A stretch of DNA of 21,423 nt from Rhodospirillum sp. UBA1311. Its GTDB lineage: Bacteria > Pseudomonadota > Alphaproteobacteria > Rhodospirillales > Rhodospirillaceae. The position numbers and the translations under genes are program-made. Positions 1-7,584 of the stretch are shown here, one piece after another (the first letter of the stretch is position 1; the number at the start of each line of letters is the position of its first letter). Location: NCBI GenBank assembly GCA_002307145.1, contig DBTR01000045.1:8634-30056 (forward strand), read 5' to 3'. The notes under the pieces were generated by a model, which worked only from the letters and a program-made list of their open reading frames with translations, searched no databases and was not told the DNA's origin.

Positions 1-1
1 C

Positions 2-690
<689 letters not shown>

Positions 691-694
<4 letters not shown>

Positions 695-1239
695 GCGGCC
701 TGCGTCCGGCGGCGTTCGTCGATCGCGACGGCACGATCAACGTCGAACGCCACTACCTCGGCAGCCCCGCCGAACTGGAACTGATCCCCGGCGCGGCGGC
801 GGGGCTGAAGGACCTGCAGCGCCAAGGCTTCGCCCTGGTGGTGCTGACCAACCAGTCGGGGGTGGCGCGGCGCTACTTCACCCTCGACGCAGTGGCGGCG
901 GTGCATGCGCGCCTCGCCGAAATGCTCGCCGCCGAAGGCGTGACCCTCGATGCCGTCTACCTCTGCCCGCACGGGCCCGCCGACGCCTGCGATTGCCGCA
1001 AGCCGCTGCCGGGCATGGCGCTGAAAGCCGCGGCCGACCTCGGCCTCGACCTCGGACGCTCGGTGATGATCGGCGACAAGGGGGTCGACCTCGGCCTTGG
1101 CCGCGCCATCGGCGCGCGCACGGTGCTGGTGCGCACCGGCCACGGCCTCGCCGAAGAGCCTGCCGTGGCCAAGCTCGCCGACTTCGTCGCCGACGACCTC
1201 GCCGCCGCCGCGCGCTGGGTCGCCCAGCATCCCCTCTGA
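691..1239 (+). CDS. gmhB: D-glycero-D-manno-heptose-1,7-bisphosphate 7-phosphatase
   Basis: This 182-residue HAD-superfamily phosphatase removes the 7-phosphate from D,D-heptose-1,7-bisphosphate on the way to ADP-heptose, the LPS inner-core precursor. It is expected to be cytosolic. HAD motif I is DRDGT (D11, D13). NQSGV follows near residue 54 and GDKGVDL near 128. The zinc-binding pattern of the GmhB branch is visible as C92-P-H94 followed by C100-D-C102-RKP. The length is normal for GmhB. The start ATG overlaps the prfC stop by four bases. The HisB-type histidinol phosphatases are close relatives, but the nearby gmhA (2526-3131) favours the heptose assignment. Confidence 0.88.
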
Positions 1240-1285
1240 CGCATCGCAGCGTTTCGCAAACCGGCGGTGCTTTCCCCACCCGGTG

Positions 1286-1294
1286 TGCTATAAC
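1286..1294 (+). promoter_or_regulatory. Candidate extended -10 promoter upstream of azlC
   Basis: The bases TGCTATAAC match the extended -10 form TGnTATAAT at eight of its nine positions. No convincing -35 box is seen 17 bases upstream, which fits an extended -10 promoter. The element lies in the loop of an imperfect stem (TTCCCCACCCGG at 1272-1283 against CCGGGT-c-GGGGAA at 1294-1306). Transcription from here would start near 1300 and read into the stem-loop at 1311-1332 before reaching azlC. Confidence 0.4.
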
Positions 1295-1310
1295 CGGGTC
1301 GGGGAATGCC

Positions 1311-1332
1311 CGCGCCCGGTCGGCGCGGTTTT
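1311..1332 (+). terminator. Stem-loop with short T-run after gmhB
   Basis: CGCGCC (1311-1316) pairs perfectly with GGCGCG (1322-1327) around a five-base loop and is followed by GTTTT. The likely role is termination of the prfC-gmhB transcript. It could instead act as an attenuator in the azlC leader, because the candidate promoter at 1286-1294 lies just upstream. Confidence 0.45.
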
Positions 1333-1376
1333 CGACGAGCGGGCTGGCGTGACTTGGCAAAAGGTGTGTTTTGGCC

Positions 1377-2105
1377 ATGACGCCCAACGTGTCTCCACCG
1401 TCCTTCGGGGCGGTGCTGCGTGAATCCTTCCGCGATTCCTATCTCGTGATCCTGACCTTCGTGGTGATGTTCATCGGCGTCGGCCAGATGAGTTCGCGCG
1501 CCGGTCTCGACGCCCTGCAAACCGTGGTGATGACCGCGCTCACCCTCGCCGCTCCGGCGCAGGCGGCGGCGATGTCGATCCTGATCTCGGCGGGCGGCTC
1601 GGCGGGTGCCGCCTGGATCACCGCGTTGACCGCGGTGCTGGTGATCAACCTCCGCTTCATCGTGATGGTCGCCTCGGTGCTGGCGCGCCTGCCCAAGCTT
1701 TCGATCGGCCGCGCGCTCGCCACCCTCGGCCTGCTCTCCGCCAGTTCGTTCGCGGTGATCTTCCCCCGCCTGATCGACGACCCGCCGCGCCGCCCCGCCC
1801 TCTACGCCGGGACGATCTGCGCGATGTGCTCGCTCTCGGCGGTGATCGGCGCGCTGATCGGCAACCGGATGTCGGGCGCGGTCTCGCCGCTGGTCGGCGC
1901 GACGCTCGGGGCGGTGATCCCGGTCTATTTCGCCGTGCTGATCGCGGCGCAGTGGAAAAGCCGCGTGCTGATGCTGAACGCGGGCGTCGGCGCGGTGCTG
2001 GTGCCGCTCGCAGCACCCTACCTCGGCTCGTCGGCGTTGCTCGTCGTGCCGCTCGCCTTCGCCACCCTCACCACCCTCGCCGCGCGGAGGCCGAAGCATG
2101 CTTGA
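1377..2105 (+). CDS. azlC: AzlC family branched-chain amino-acid exporter, large subunit
   Basis: This is a polytopic inner-membrane protein of 242 residues and the large subunit of the two-component AzlCD exporter family, whose members export branched-chain amino acids and analogues. Family marks are an N-terminal FxAVLRESFRDS segment, the small-residue-rich helices around residues 45-75, and a V-I-N-L-R-F-I-V-M segment matching the AzlC NLRhxlM motif. The protein is strongly hydrophobic with about six to seven membrane segments. The start is uncertain. AAAAGG at 1359-1364 lies 12 bases from the ATG at 1377 but only 6 from an in-frame TTG at 1371. The 3' end overlaps azlD by eight bases. Substrate specificity cannot be read from the sequence. 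Confidence 0.85.
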   Translation: MTPNVSPPSFGAVLRESFRDSYLVILTFVVMFIGVGQMSSRAGLDALQTVVMTALTLAAPAQAAAMSILISAGGSAGAAWITALTAVLVINLRFIVMVASVLARLPKLSIGRALATLGLLSASSFAVIFPRLIDDPPRRPALYAGTICAMCSLSAVIGALIGNRMSGAVSPLVGATLGAVIPVYFAVLIAAQWKSRVLMLNAGVGAVLVPLAAPYLGSSALLVVPLAFATLTTLAARRPKHA

Positions 2106-2454
2106 ACCCTGGCAGATCTGGGCGGTCGCCCTCGGCGGCGGCCTCGTCACCGTCGCGCTGCGCGCCGCGCCGATCCTCGCGTTCCGCGACATCGGCGAAG
2201 GGCGCTTCCGCGACATCCTCGACCGCACCGGCTTCGGCGTGATGGGCGGCATCGTCGCGCAGAACGCGCTGGCCACCGGTCGCGCCGCCTTCGCCCACCC
2301 GGGTACGCCCGAACTGCAAACCCTCGGCATGGCCTGGGGCGTCGCGGCGGTGGCGCTCGCGTTCCTGCTTGCGGTGCGGTTCAAGTGGAAACTTCCGGCG
2401 GCGCTCTGCGGCCTCGTCTTCTTCGGCCTCGGCGGCGCGATCTTCGCGGGCTGA
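2098..2454 (+). CDS. azlD: AzlD family branched-chain amino-acid exporter, small subunit
   Basis: This 118-residue membrane protein has about four hydrophobic segments and the AzlD layout: an N-terminal helix, an R-A-x-P-I-L-A-F segment near residue 25, and a charged loop before the second helix. AzlD subunits act together with AzlC in the inner membrane. The start ATG lies inside the azlC coding end, an eight-base overlap that implies coupled translation and 1:1 expression. The length is normal for the family. Confidence 0.82.
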   Translation: MLEPWQIWAVALGGGLVTVALRAAPILAFRDIGEGRFRDILDRTGFGVMGGIVAQNALATGRAAFAHPGTPELQTLGMAWGVAAVALAFLLAVRFKWKLPAALCGLVFFGLGGAIFAG

Positions 2455-2460
2455 AACCGA

Positions 2461-2519
2461 TTGACACACGCCCGCCCGGCGGCTTTCCTCGGGAAACGAA
2501 GTCTTTCGTTTCCCGAGGA
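2461..2519 (+). promoter_or_regulatory. gmhA leader: -35-like box and 15-bp hairpin covering the ribosome binding site
   Basis: TTGACA (2461-2466) is a perfect -35 box, although the -10 candidate 17 bases on (TTTCCT, 2484-2489) is poor. A perfect 15-bp inverted repeat follows. TCCTCGGGAAACGAA (2486-2500) pairs with TTCGTTTCCCGAGGA (2505-2519) around a four-base loop. The gmhA Shine-Dalgarno GAGGAG is at 2515-2520, so it lies almost wholly in the 3' arm. There is no U-tract after the stem, so it is a poor intrinsic terminator for azlCD. The inference is translational masking of gmhA in long transcripts. A transcript starting near 2495 would lack part of the 5' arm and escape masking. Confidence 0.5.
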
Positions 2520-2525
2520 GCCTCC

Positions 2526-3131
2526 ATGTCCTGCGTCGTCGCCGAAACCCCGAGTTTGAGCGCCTACCTCGAAACCTGCGCCGAGCGCATGCGCGCCGCC
2601 GCGACCTTCGAACTCGACGCGGCGTTCAATCGCGCGGTGGAGGCGATCGTCGCCTGCCTCGCCTCGGGCAAAACCTTGCTGATCTGCGGCAACGGCGGCT
2701 CGATGGCCGACGCCCAGCACATCGCGGGCGAACTCGTCGCGCGCTTCCTCCTCAACCGCAAGGGCCTGCCGGTGATCGCGCTCGGCAGCAATGCCGCAAC
2801 CCTCACCGCCTGGGCCAACGACGTCGACTACGCCTCCCTCTTCGCCCGCGAGGTCGAAGCCTACGGCCAACCGGGCGGCGTCCTCCTCGGCATCTCCACC
2901 AGCGGCAACTCCGGCAACGTCCTCGCCGCCTTCGCCAAGGCCAAGGAACTCGGCCTCACCACCATCGCCCTGACCGGCGGCACGGGCGGCAAAATGGCCC
3001 AACCCGGCGCCTGCGACATCCTTCTCTGTCCCGCCGCGCCGAGTACTCCCTCGATCCAGGAAATCCATACCCCGATCTACCACCTCCTCTGCCAGCAAGT
3101 CGAAGCCCGCTGCGCGGCGCTGCTGGGGTAG
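2526..3131 (+). CDS. gmhA: Phosphoheptose isomerase (sedoheptulose 7-phosphate isomerase)
   Basis: This 201-residue SIS-domain enzyme converts sedoheptulose 7-phosphate to D-glycero-D-manno-heptose 7-phosphate, the first committed step of ADP-heptose and LPS core synthesis in the cytosol. The phosphosugar-binding motifs are CGNGGSMADAQHIAGEL (residues 54-70) and ISTSGNSGN (123-131). The likely catalytic pair of the family is E69 and H181, the latter in SIQEIH. The length is normal. The start at 2526 is chosen because GAGGAG (2515-2520) lies five bases upstream. Extended upstream versions of this frame have no family similarity. It cooperates with gmhB at 691-1239. The related DiaA proteins lack the full catalytic set. 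Confidence 0.92.
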   Translation: MSCVVAETPSLSAYLETCAERMRAAATFELDAAFNRAVEAIVACLASGKTLLICGNGGSMADAQHIAGELVARFLLNRKGLPVIALGSNAATLTAWANDVDYASLFAREVEAYGQPGGVLLGISTSGNSGNVLAAFAKAKELGLTTIALTGGTGGKMAQPGACDILLCPAAPSTPSIQEIHTPIYHLLCQQVEARCAALLG

Positions 3132-3154
3132 GGAGAAGGGTAAGGAAGACAGTC

Positions 3155-3200
3155 GCGGAGGGACTCGGTCCCTCCGCACCTCCCATAAGTTTTGGTTTTT
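3155..3200 (+). terminator. Intrinsic terminator after gmhA
   Basis: A perfect 10-bp stem, GCGGAGGGAC (3155-3164) with GTCCCTCCGC (3168-3177), has a TCG loop. A T-rich run (TTTTGGTTTTT, 3190-3200) follows about a dozen bases later. It is placed 24 bases after the gmhA stop, and the genes on both sides converge here. Confidence 0.65.
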
Positions 3201-3300
3201 CGCGCGTCAGCGCGGTCAACCGTTACGCTGCGTGATGGTCTTATGGCGCTACGCGCAAAAAACGAACGGGATCAAAGGGCCCCTACCTCCGGGGGATTTC

Positions 3301-3343
3301 CGCCCTCAGAAACGCCCACCGGGCGTTTCTGTCGCCGAGGGCG
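3301..3343. terminator. Nested stem-loop in the convergent gap between gmhA and the lyase operon
   Basis: An inner perfect 10-bp stem (AGAAACGCCC at 3308-3317, GGGCGTTTCT at 3321-3330, three-base loop) sits inside an outer 7-bp pairing (CGCCCTC at 3301-3307 with GAGGGCG at 3337-3343). A further 6-bp stem (CCGGGC/GCCCGG, 3369-3383) lies immediately after the lyase stop on the minus strand. Together these probably end transcription of the minus-strand operon and may act in both directions. There is no clear U-tract. Confidence 0.45.
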
Positions 3344-3385
3344 ACCGGGCTCCAATCCCTTTGCGGGTCCGGGCAGAGCCCGGCC

Positions 3386-4792
3386 TTACTTCAACAGTTT
3401 TTCAAACTCCGCATCGAGCTTGGCGAGCGCTGTGTCGATCGCGGCTTGGTGCTCCGCGATCCAGGCGGTTTGCGCGGCGAGGGCGCGTTCGGCGTCGGCG
3501 AGCATGCGCGCGAGTTCGGCGGGTTGGGGGCCGCCCTTGGTGGCGCGGGCGTTGACGATGGCGACGGGGTCGAGGGTGGCGTGGAATTCGGCTTGCGTGA
3601 GGGGGAGGGCGGTTCCGGCGACTTGCGCGTAGATGCGTTGGGCTTCGGCATAGGGAAAGGTGAGCGGGGTGAGGGCGTGGGCCTTGGCGTGGTCGACGAT
3701 CTCGGAGGCGAAGTGGTGGCCGATGCGGAAGGGGAGTTGGTATTTGCGCATCAGGACGTCGGCGAGTTCCTGGGAGGCGGTCCAGTCGGCATTGAGTTCG
3801 GCGAGGGCGCGGTCGGGATCGATGACCAGGGCGTTGAGGATGGTGTCGAAGCTTTTGAGGACGTTGCGGATGGTTTCGTGCATCGGCGCGCTGGATTGGA
3901 GATCTTTCGCGTCGGGCATGCCGGTGGGGAGGTTGTGGAGGCGCAGGGTGGCGGCGACGGCGAGGCCGATGGCGGTGGAGGCGTCGCGGCGGGTGTCGTT
4001 GAGCAGGCCCGGGTTGCGCTTTTGCGGCATTGCCGAGGAAGCGTAGGTGGTGTCCTTGCCGGGCTTGAGCAGGATCCAGGGTTCGGCCTGGGAGTATTGG
4101 GGCATCAGGTCTTCGATGAAGCCGCCGACGTGGAGCGCGATGCTGGTGACGATCTGGCCAAGTTCGACCAGGGCATCCTTTGGCGAGAGTTGGGCGGCGT
4201 CGTAGGCGTTGTCGATCGGGGCTGCGAAGCCGAGCGCGGCGGCCATGCGGTCGCGGTCCAGCGGCCAGCCGGTGCCGTTCAGCACCGTGGTGCCCATCGG
4301 GCAGCGGTCGACGCGGGCGTAGGCCTCGCGCAGGCGGTCGGCGTCGCGCTGGAGCGCCGCGAAGTGGCCGAGGAACTGGTGGGCGAGGCTGTTGGGCTGG
4401 GCGGCGACGCCGTTGGTGTAGTTGGGCACGATGGTGGCGACGTGCTCGGCGGCGCGGGCGCGGAGCGAGGTCTGCGCGGTGGCGAGGTTGCGGGCGATGT
4501 CGAGGATCCACTCGCGCAGGATCGCGGCGTTGAAGGTGGCGTGCATGTCCTGGCTGGAACGCCCGGCGTGGAGCAGGGTGACTTCCGGCCCGGCGGCGGC
4601 GATCAGCAGCGGCTCGAAGGCGATCACCCGGTTGGGGCGAGGTGCGCCCGGCGCTTCGGCGTCGGCGAGGACTTTCGCCAGACCTGCGGCGATGCGGGGC
4701 GCGAGTTTGGGGTCGAGCAATCCCTGGCCGGTGTTGATCACCGCCGTCGCCTTGTTGATTTCGCCCAGCCAGAAGAATTCGTCGCGCGCCAC
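3386..4792 (-). CDS. Argininosuccinate lyase/fumarase superfamily protein, cytosolic paralogue
   Basis: This 468-residue protein belongs to the lyase superfamily that includes argininosuccinate lyase, fumarase and EDDS lyase, in a divergent branch often annotated simply as argininosuccinate lyase. It has the signature loop SSAMPQKRNP (about 252-261), which carries the catalytic Ser of the superfamily, and HAGRSSQD (75-82) in place of the ASL HTGRSRND block. The ASL block YTHLQxAQP appears as YTNGVAAQP (125-133), so the active-site His is Asn. It lacks a signal peptide, unlike its upstream neighbour, which it matches closely along its whole length. The GTG start at 4792 is chosen because AAAGGA (4805-4800 on this strand) is seven bases away. 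A TTG at 4798 would be too close. Substrate unknown. Confidence 0.8.
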   Translation of the reverse strand: MARDEFFWLGEINKATAVINTGQGLLDPKLAPRIAAGLAKVLADAEAPGAPRPNRVIAFEPLLIAAAGPEVTLLHAGRSSQDMHATFNAAILREWILDIARNLATAQTSLRARAAEHVATIVPNYTNGVAAQPNSLAHQFLGHFAALQRDADRLREAYARVDRCPMGTTVLNGTGWPLDRDRMAAALGFAAPIDNAYDAAQLSPKDALVELGQIVTSIALHVGGFIEDLMPQYSQAEPWILLKPGKDTTYASSAMPQKRNPGLLNDTRRDASTAIGLAVAATLRLHNLPTGMPDAKDLQSSAPMHETIRNVLKSFDTILNALVIDPDRALAELNADWTASQELADVLMRKYQLPFRIGHHFASEIVDHAKAHALTPLTFPYAEAQRIYAQVAGTALPLTQAEFHATLDPVAIVNARATKGGPQPAELARMLADAERALAAQTAWIAEHQAAIDTALAKLDAEFEKLLK

Positions 4793-4829
4793 GGCCAAGT
4801 CCTTTGCAATGTCGGGGGAGGTGCGAGGG

Positions 4830-4855
4830 CGACGGAGGGGGTGTCCCCTCCGTCG
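4830..4855 (-). terminator. Stem-loop between the two lyase genes
   Basis: A perfect 11-bp stem (CGACGGAGGGG at 4830-4840, CCCCTCCGTCG at 4845-4855) with a four-base loop sits in the 74-base gap between the two lyase genes. No U-tract follows on the minus strand. It may partly terminate transcription or protect the upstream message, which would give the two paralogues unequal expression. Its GGAGGG/CCCTCC core resembles the gmhA terminator at 3155-3177. Confidence 0.45.
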
Positions 4856-4866
4856 GTGGGTTGGGT

Positions 4867-6384
4867 TTATTTACCGGATTTCAGCAACTTGTCGAAGTCG
4901 GCGTCGAGCTTGGCGAGGGAGCCGTCGATCTTTTCGTGGCGGGCTTTGATCCAGGCATCCTGCGCCGCGATCTTGGCGTTGGCGTCCTTCAGCATTCGCT
5001 CGACCTCGGCGGGCTGGGGGCCGCCGACGGTGGCGCGGTTGTTGACGATCGCGACCGGGTCGAGGGTGGAGCGGAACTCGGCTTCCGACATCGGCAGCTC
5101 GCCCGATTCGTTGAAATCCTTGACCGCGTTCTTGTAGATCCGCTGGGCTTCGGCATAGGGGAAGTCGAGCGGCTTGATGTTGTTCTGTTTGGCGAAGTCG
5201 ACGACCTCGGAGGCGAAGTGGTGGCCGACGCGGAAGGGCAGCTTGTACTTCCGCATCAGGACGTCGGCCAACTCCTGCGAGGCGGTCCAGTCGCTGTTCA
5301 ATTCCTCAAGCGCGCGATCGGGGCGGATCACCAGCGAGTTCAGGATTTTGTCCCACCCGGCGAGGAACTTGACCGCGCTCGCCACCATCTCGCTGTTGTC
5401 CGAGACTTCCTTCGGGTCGGGCATGCCGGGGGTGATGTTGTGCATCCGCATCACCGGGCCCATGGCGAGGCTGATCGCGGTGGAGGCGTCGCGGCGGGTG
5501 TCGTTCAAGATCCCGGGGTTGCGCTTCTGCGGCATGGCGGAGGAGACGTAGGTGGTGTCCTTGCCGACCTGGAGGAGGATCCAGGGCCGCGCCTCGGCAT
5601 ATTGGGTCATCATGTCTTCGATGAAGTTGCCGGTGTGCAGCGCCATGCCGGTGATCACCGCGCCGACTTCGACGGGCTCGTCCATCGAGGAGATCTGCGC
5701 CGCGTCGTAGGCGTTGTCGACGAGCGCGGCGAAGCCGAGGTAGTCGGCCATGCGCTTGCGGTTGAGCGGCCAACTGGTGCCGTTCAGCACCGTGGTGCCC
5801 ATCGCGCTGCGGTCGACGCGGGCATAGGCCTCGCGCAGGCGCTGGGCGTCGCGCTCGATCCCGGCGAAGTGGCCGAGGAGTTGGTGGGCATAGCTATTGG
5901 GCTGGGCCGCGACGCCGTTGGTGTAGTTCGGCACGATCGTGGTTTTGTTCTTCTCGGCGAGCGCGATCAGCGACTTCGAGGTGGTGTTGAGCTGCTCGGC
6001 GAGCTTCAGCAGGTCTTCGCGCAGGATCGCGGCGCGGTAGGTGGCGTGCATGTCCTGGCTGGAGCGTCCGGCGTGGAGCAGCGTGACCTCGGGCCCGGCG
6101 GCCTTGATCAGCAGCGGCTCGAAGCGTATCACCGCCGAGGGGCGCTGGGCCCCCGGCTGGTTGCCGTCGGCGATCACCTTGGCGACGCCCGCGGCGATCT
6201 CGGGGGCGAGCTTCCTGTCGAGCAGGCCTTCGTCGGTGTTGATCACCGCCGTCGCCTTGTTCATCTCGCCCAACCAGAAGAATTCATCGCGGGGCGGCTT
6301 GCCGTCGGCGGCGAGCGCGGCGCCCGTCATCGCAAGCGTGGAGGCCGACACCAGGATCATGGTGCGGAGGCGTGGAATCGACAC
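4867..6384 (-). CDS. Argininosuccinate lyase/fumarase superfamily protein with signal peptide
   Basis: This 505-residue paralogue of the neighbouring lyase has an added N-terminal signal peptide: a basic start (R5, R7), a hydrophobic stretch, then GAALA-ADG with probable cleavage near residue 26. The mature protein should therefore be periplasmic, which is unexpected for argininosuccinate lyase. Superfamily blocks are HAGRSSQD (104-111), YTNGVAAQP (154-162, Asn replacing the ASL His) and SSAMPQKRNP (281-290). The GTG start at 6384 has GGGAGAA upstream at suitable spacing. A later in-frame ATG (residue 9) would shorten the basic region but keep the hydrophobic part. It lies 27 bases after the SUKH-like gene, so the three genes are probably co-transcribed. 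A role in arginine synthesis is unlikely. The substrate is unknown. Confidence 0.8.
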   Translation of the reverse strand: MSIPRLRTMILVSASTLAMTGAALAADGKPPRDEFFWLGEMNKATAVINTDEGLLDRKLAPEIAAGVAKVIADGNQPGAQRPSAVIRFEPLLIKAAGPEVTLLHAGRSSQDMHATYRAAILREDLLKLAEQLNTTSKSLIALAEKNKTTIVPNYTNGVAAQPNSYAHQLLGHFAGIERDAQRLREAYARVDRSAMGTTVLNGTSWPLNRKRMADYLGFAALVDNAYDAAQISSMDEPVEVGAVITGMALHTGNFIEDMMTQYAEARPWILLQVGKDTTYVSSAMPQKRNPGILNDTRRDASTAISLAMGPVMRMHNITPGMPDPKEVSDNSEMVASAVKFLAGWDKILNSLVIRPDRALEELNSDWTASQELADVLMRKYKLPFRVGHHFASEVVDFAKQNNIKPLDFPYAEAQRIYKNAVKDFNESGELPMSEAEFRSTLDPVAIVNNRATVGGPQPAEVERMLKDANAKIAAQDAWIKARHEKIDGSLAKLDADFDKLLKSGK

Positions 6385-6411
6385 GGTGGGTTCTCCCGAT
6401 AATGATTTGTT

Positions 6412-6849
6412 TTATTTCCGCTCGGCGACGATATGCCGCAGCAGGTCGGCGAAGGCGTCGAAGCAGGCGATCTGTTCGAAGCCCTTGCGGTCGAGAATGA
6501 GGTAGGCGTCGGCGGCCTCGTCGAACACGTACAGGTCTTCTTCCGAGCGGCCGATGAGGAGCCGCCCGTCCATTTCGTCGAATTTGCCGTGGTAGCTGTC
6601 GTTGATCTCGATCAGGGCGGGGACGATCGAGTGGTCGCGTTCGAGGACGATATGCTCGGTGCCGAAAATCTCGATGCCGTTCCAGACGAAGCCATTGGCC
6701 TCGGAGAGGAAGTGGGCGAAATCGCCGGGCAGCGGCGGCGCGTCGATGTCGTCGAGCGCGTCGGCAACGGCGGCGAGGGCGTCGCTTTCGGCGCGCGGGG
6801 CGACGAACGGCGCCTGGTCTTGCAGGCAAAGAAGGGTGCGCATCGGCAT
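6412..6849 (-). CDS. SUKH (SMI1/KNR4, YrhA-like) family protein
   Basis: This 145-residue soluble acidic protein has the SUKH-type pattern: LPGDFAHFLSEANGFVWNG (about 40-58), then IEIFGTE, then INDSYHGKFDEMDGRLLIGRS. It resembles the YrhA subgroup. SUKH proteins are often immunity or partner-binding proteins in toxin systems, but many stand alone. No toxin gene is visible beside it. The start at 6849 is chosen because GGAGGG (6862-6857 on this strand) lies seven bases upstream. A longer in-frame start at 6906 has no such support. It is the first gene of the unit containing the two lyases, 27 bases upstream of the exported one. No signal peptide or membrane segment is seen. Its link to the lyases is unknown. 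Confidence 0.7.
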   Translation of the reverse strand: MPMRTLLCLQDQAPFVAPRAESDALAAVADALDDIDAPPLPGDFAHFLSEANGFVWNGIEIFGTEHIVLERDHSIVPALIEINDSYHGKFDEMDGRLLIGRSEEDLYVFDEAADAYLILDRKGFEQIACFDAFADLLRHIVAERK

Positions 6850-7020
6850 CGACCCGCCCTCCGGATGGATGTGCTGGCCCGGTGCCTGCAAGTATACACC
6901 CGCCATCGGTTTCGAGTCATCCGCCTGCGACGGCAGACGATTTTCCGCGTGCGGGGGGTGATTTTTGCGCGCGTCTGTCCCATCATCGTGTCAGGACATC
7001 CGTTCTGAAGGACAGCCGCC

Positions 7021-7584
7021 ATGTTGAAACGCTGGCTGGGACTCGGCATCGGCGCGCTCACCGCCCTCACGGCTGCGTGCGACGGCGCCCCGATGACCCA
7101 GCAAGTCTACGTCAAGGGCAACGGTGTGATTACGTACCTGCGCTACGCTTCGGCCGAAGGGCCGATGCTGGTGCAGGTTCACGGCAATCCGTTCGTCACC
7201 AGCAAGCCATTCCTCGACGACATCGTCGCCAAGGAATTCGAGGACACCATCACCTACATCAAGGGCGTGCACCTCACCACCGACCCGGAGAAGGCGTTCC
7301 GCCCCGAATACCGGATCATCGTGGTGTTGGGCGCGCATAAGGCGCTCGACGGTCAGAGCCTGTGCGACGGCGAGGCGCCGCGCATGGATACCGAGGCCGA
7401 CCCGATGCGGATGGTGGCGGTGTTCTGCCGCAAGACCGAAATCCTCTCCTGGGTCAACGGCTCGATCCGGCCGAATTCCTCGCCCGACGACAAACGTTTC
7501 CGCAACTGGCTCGGACAAATCGGAAGGGACCTGATAAATCCGGAAATAGTTGAGCTCTGGATGTTCCAGCGCCCGGATGATTGA
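7021..7584 (+). CDS. Unrecognised lipoprotein
   Basis: This 187-residue protein has a lipoprotein signal: MLKRW, a hydrophobic helix, then LTAAC with C20 as the lipidation site. Residue +2 is Asp (D21), the classic Lol-avoidance residue, so it may stay in the inner membrane rather than move to the outer membrane. The mature part is mixed alpha/beta and includes two Cys (in SLCDGE and FCRKTE) that could form a disulfide. I recognise no family or catalytic motif. AAGGAC lies eight bases before the ATG. It faces away from the SUKH gene, and the stop codon lies inside a nested inverted repeat (7552-7615). Confidence 0.75.
   Translation: MLKRWLGLGIGALTALTAACDGAPMTQQVYVKGNGVITYLRYASAEGPMLVQVHGNPFVTSKPFLDDIVAKEFEDTITYIKGVHLTTDPEKAFRPEYRIIVVLGAHKALDGQSLCDGEAPRMDTEADPMRMVAVFCRKTEILSWVNGSIRPNSSPDDKRFRNWLGQIGRDLINPEIVELWMFQRPDD

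Noticed and set aside
957..3179. Minus-strand frame of about 740 codons opposite azlCD and gmhA
   Set aside because: It spans four plus-strand genes and two intergenic hairpins and has a low-complexity Arg/Asp/Glu/Gly composition.
4793..4798. TTG start for the cytosolic lyase at 4798
   Set aside because: The Shine-Dalgarno AAAGGA would be a single base away. The GTG at 4792 has proper seven-base spacing.
3446..5137. Long plus-strand open frame across both lyase genes
   Set aside because: It crosses the intergenic hairpin and reads antisense to two recognisable genes, a GC-rich artefact.
3386..6384. Calling either lyase argH
   Set aside because: The active-site blocks differ from argininosuccinate lyase (Asn for His), one copy is exported, and there are two copies in tandem.
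4804..6402. Long plus-strand open frame (about 530 codons) across the exported lyase gene
   Set aside because: It is the antisense shadow of the lyase gene, with a Gly/Val/Asp-biased product and no motifs. The minus-strand frame has clear family signatures.
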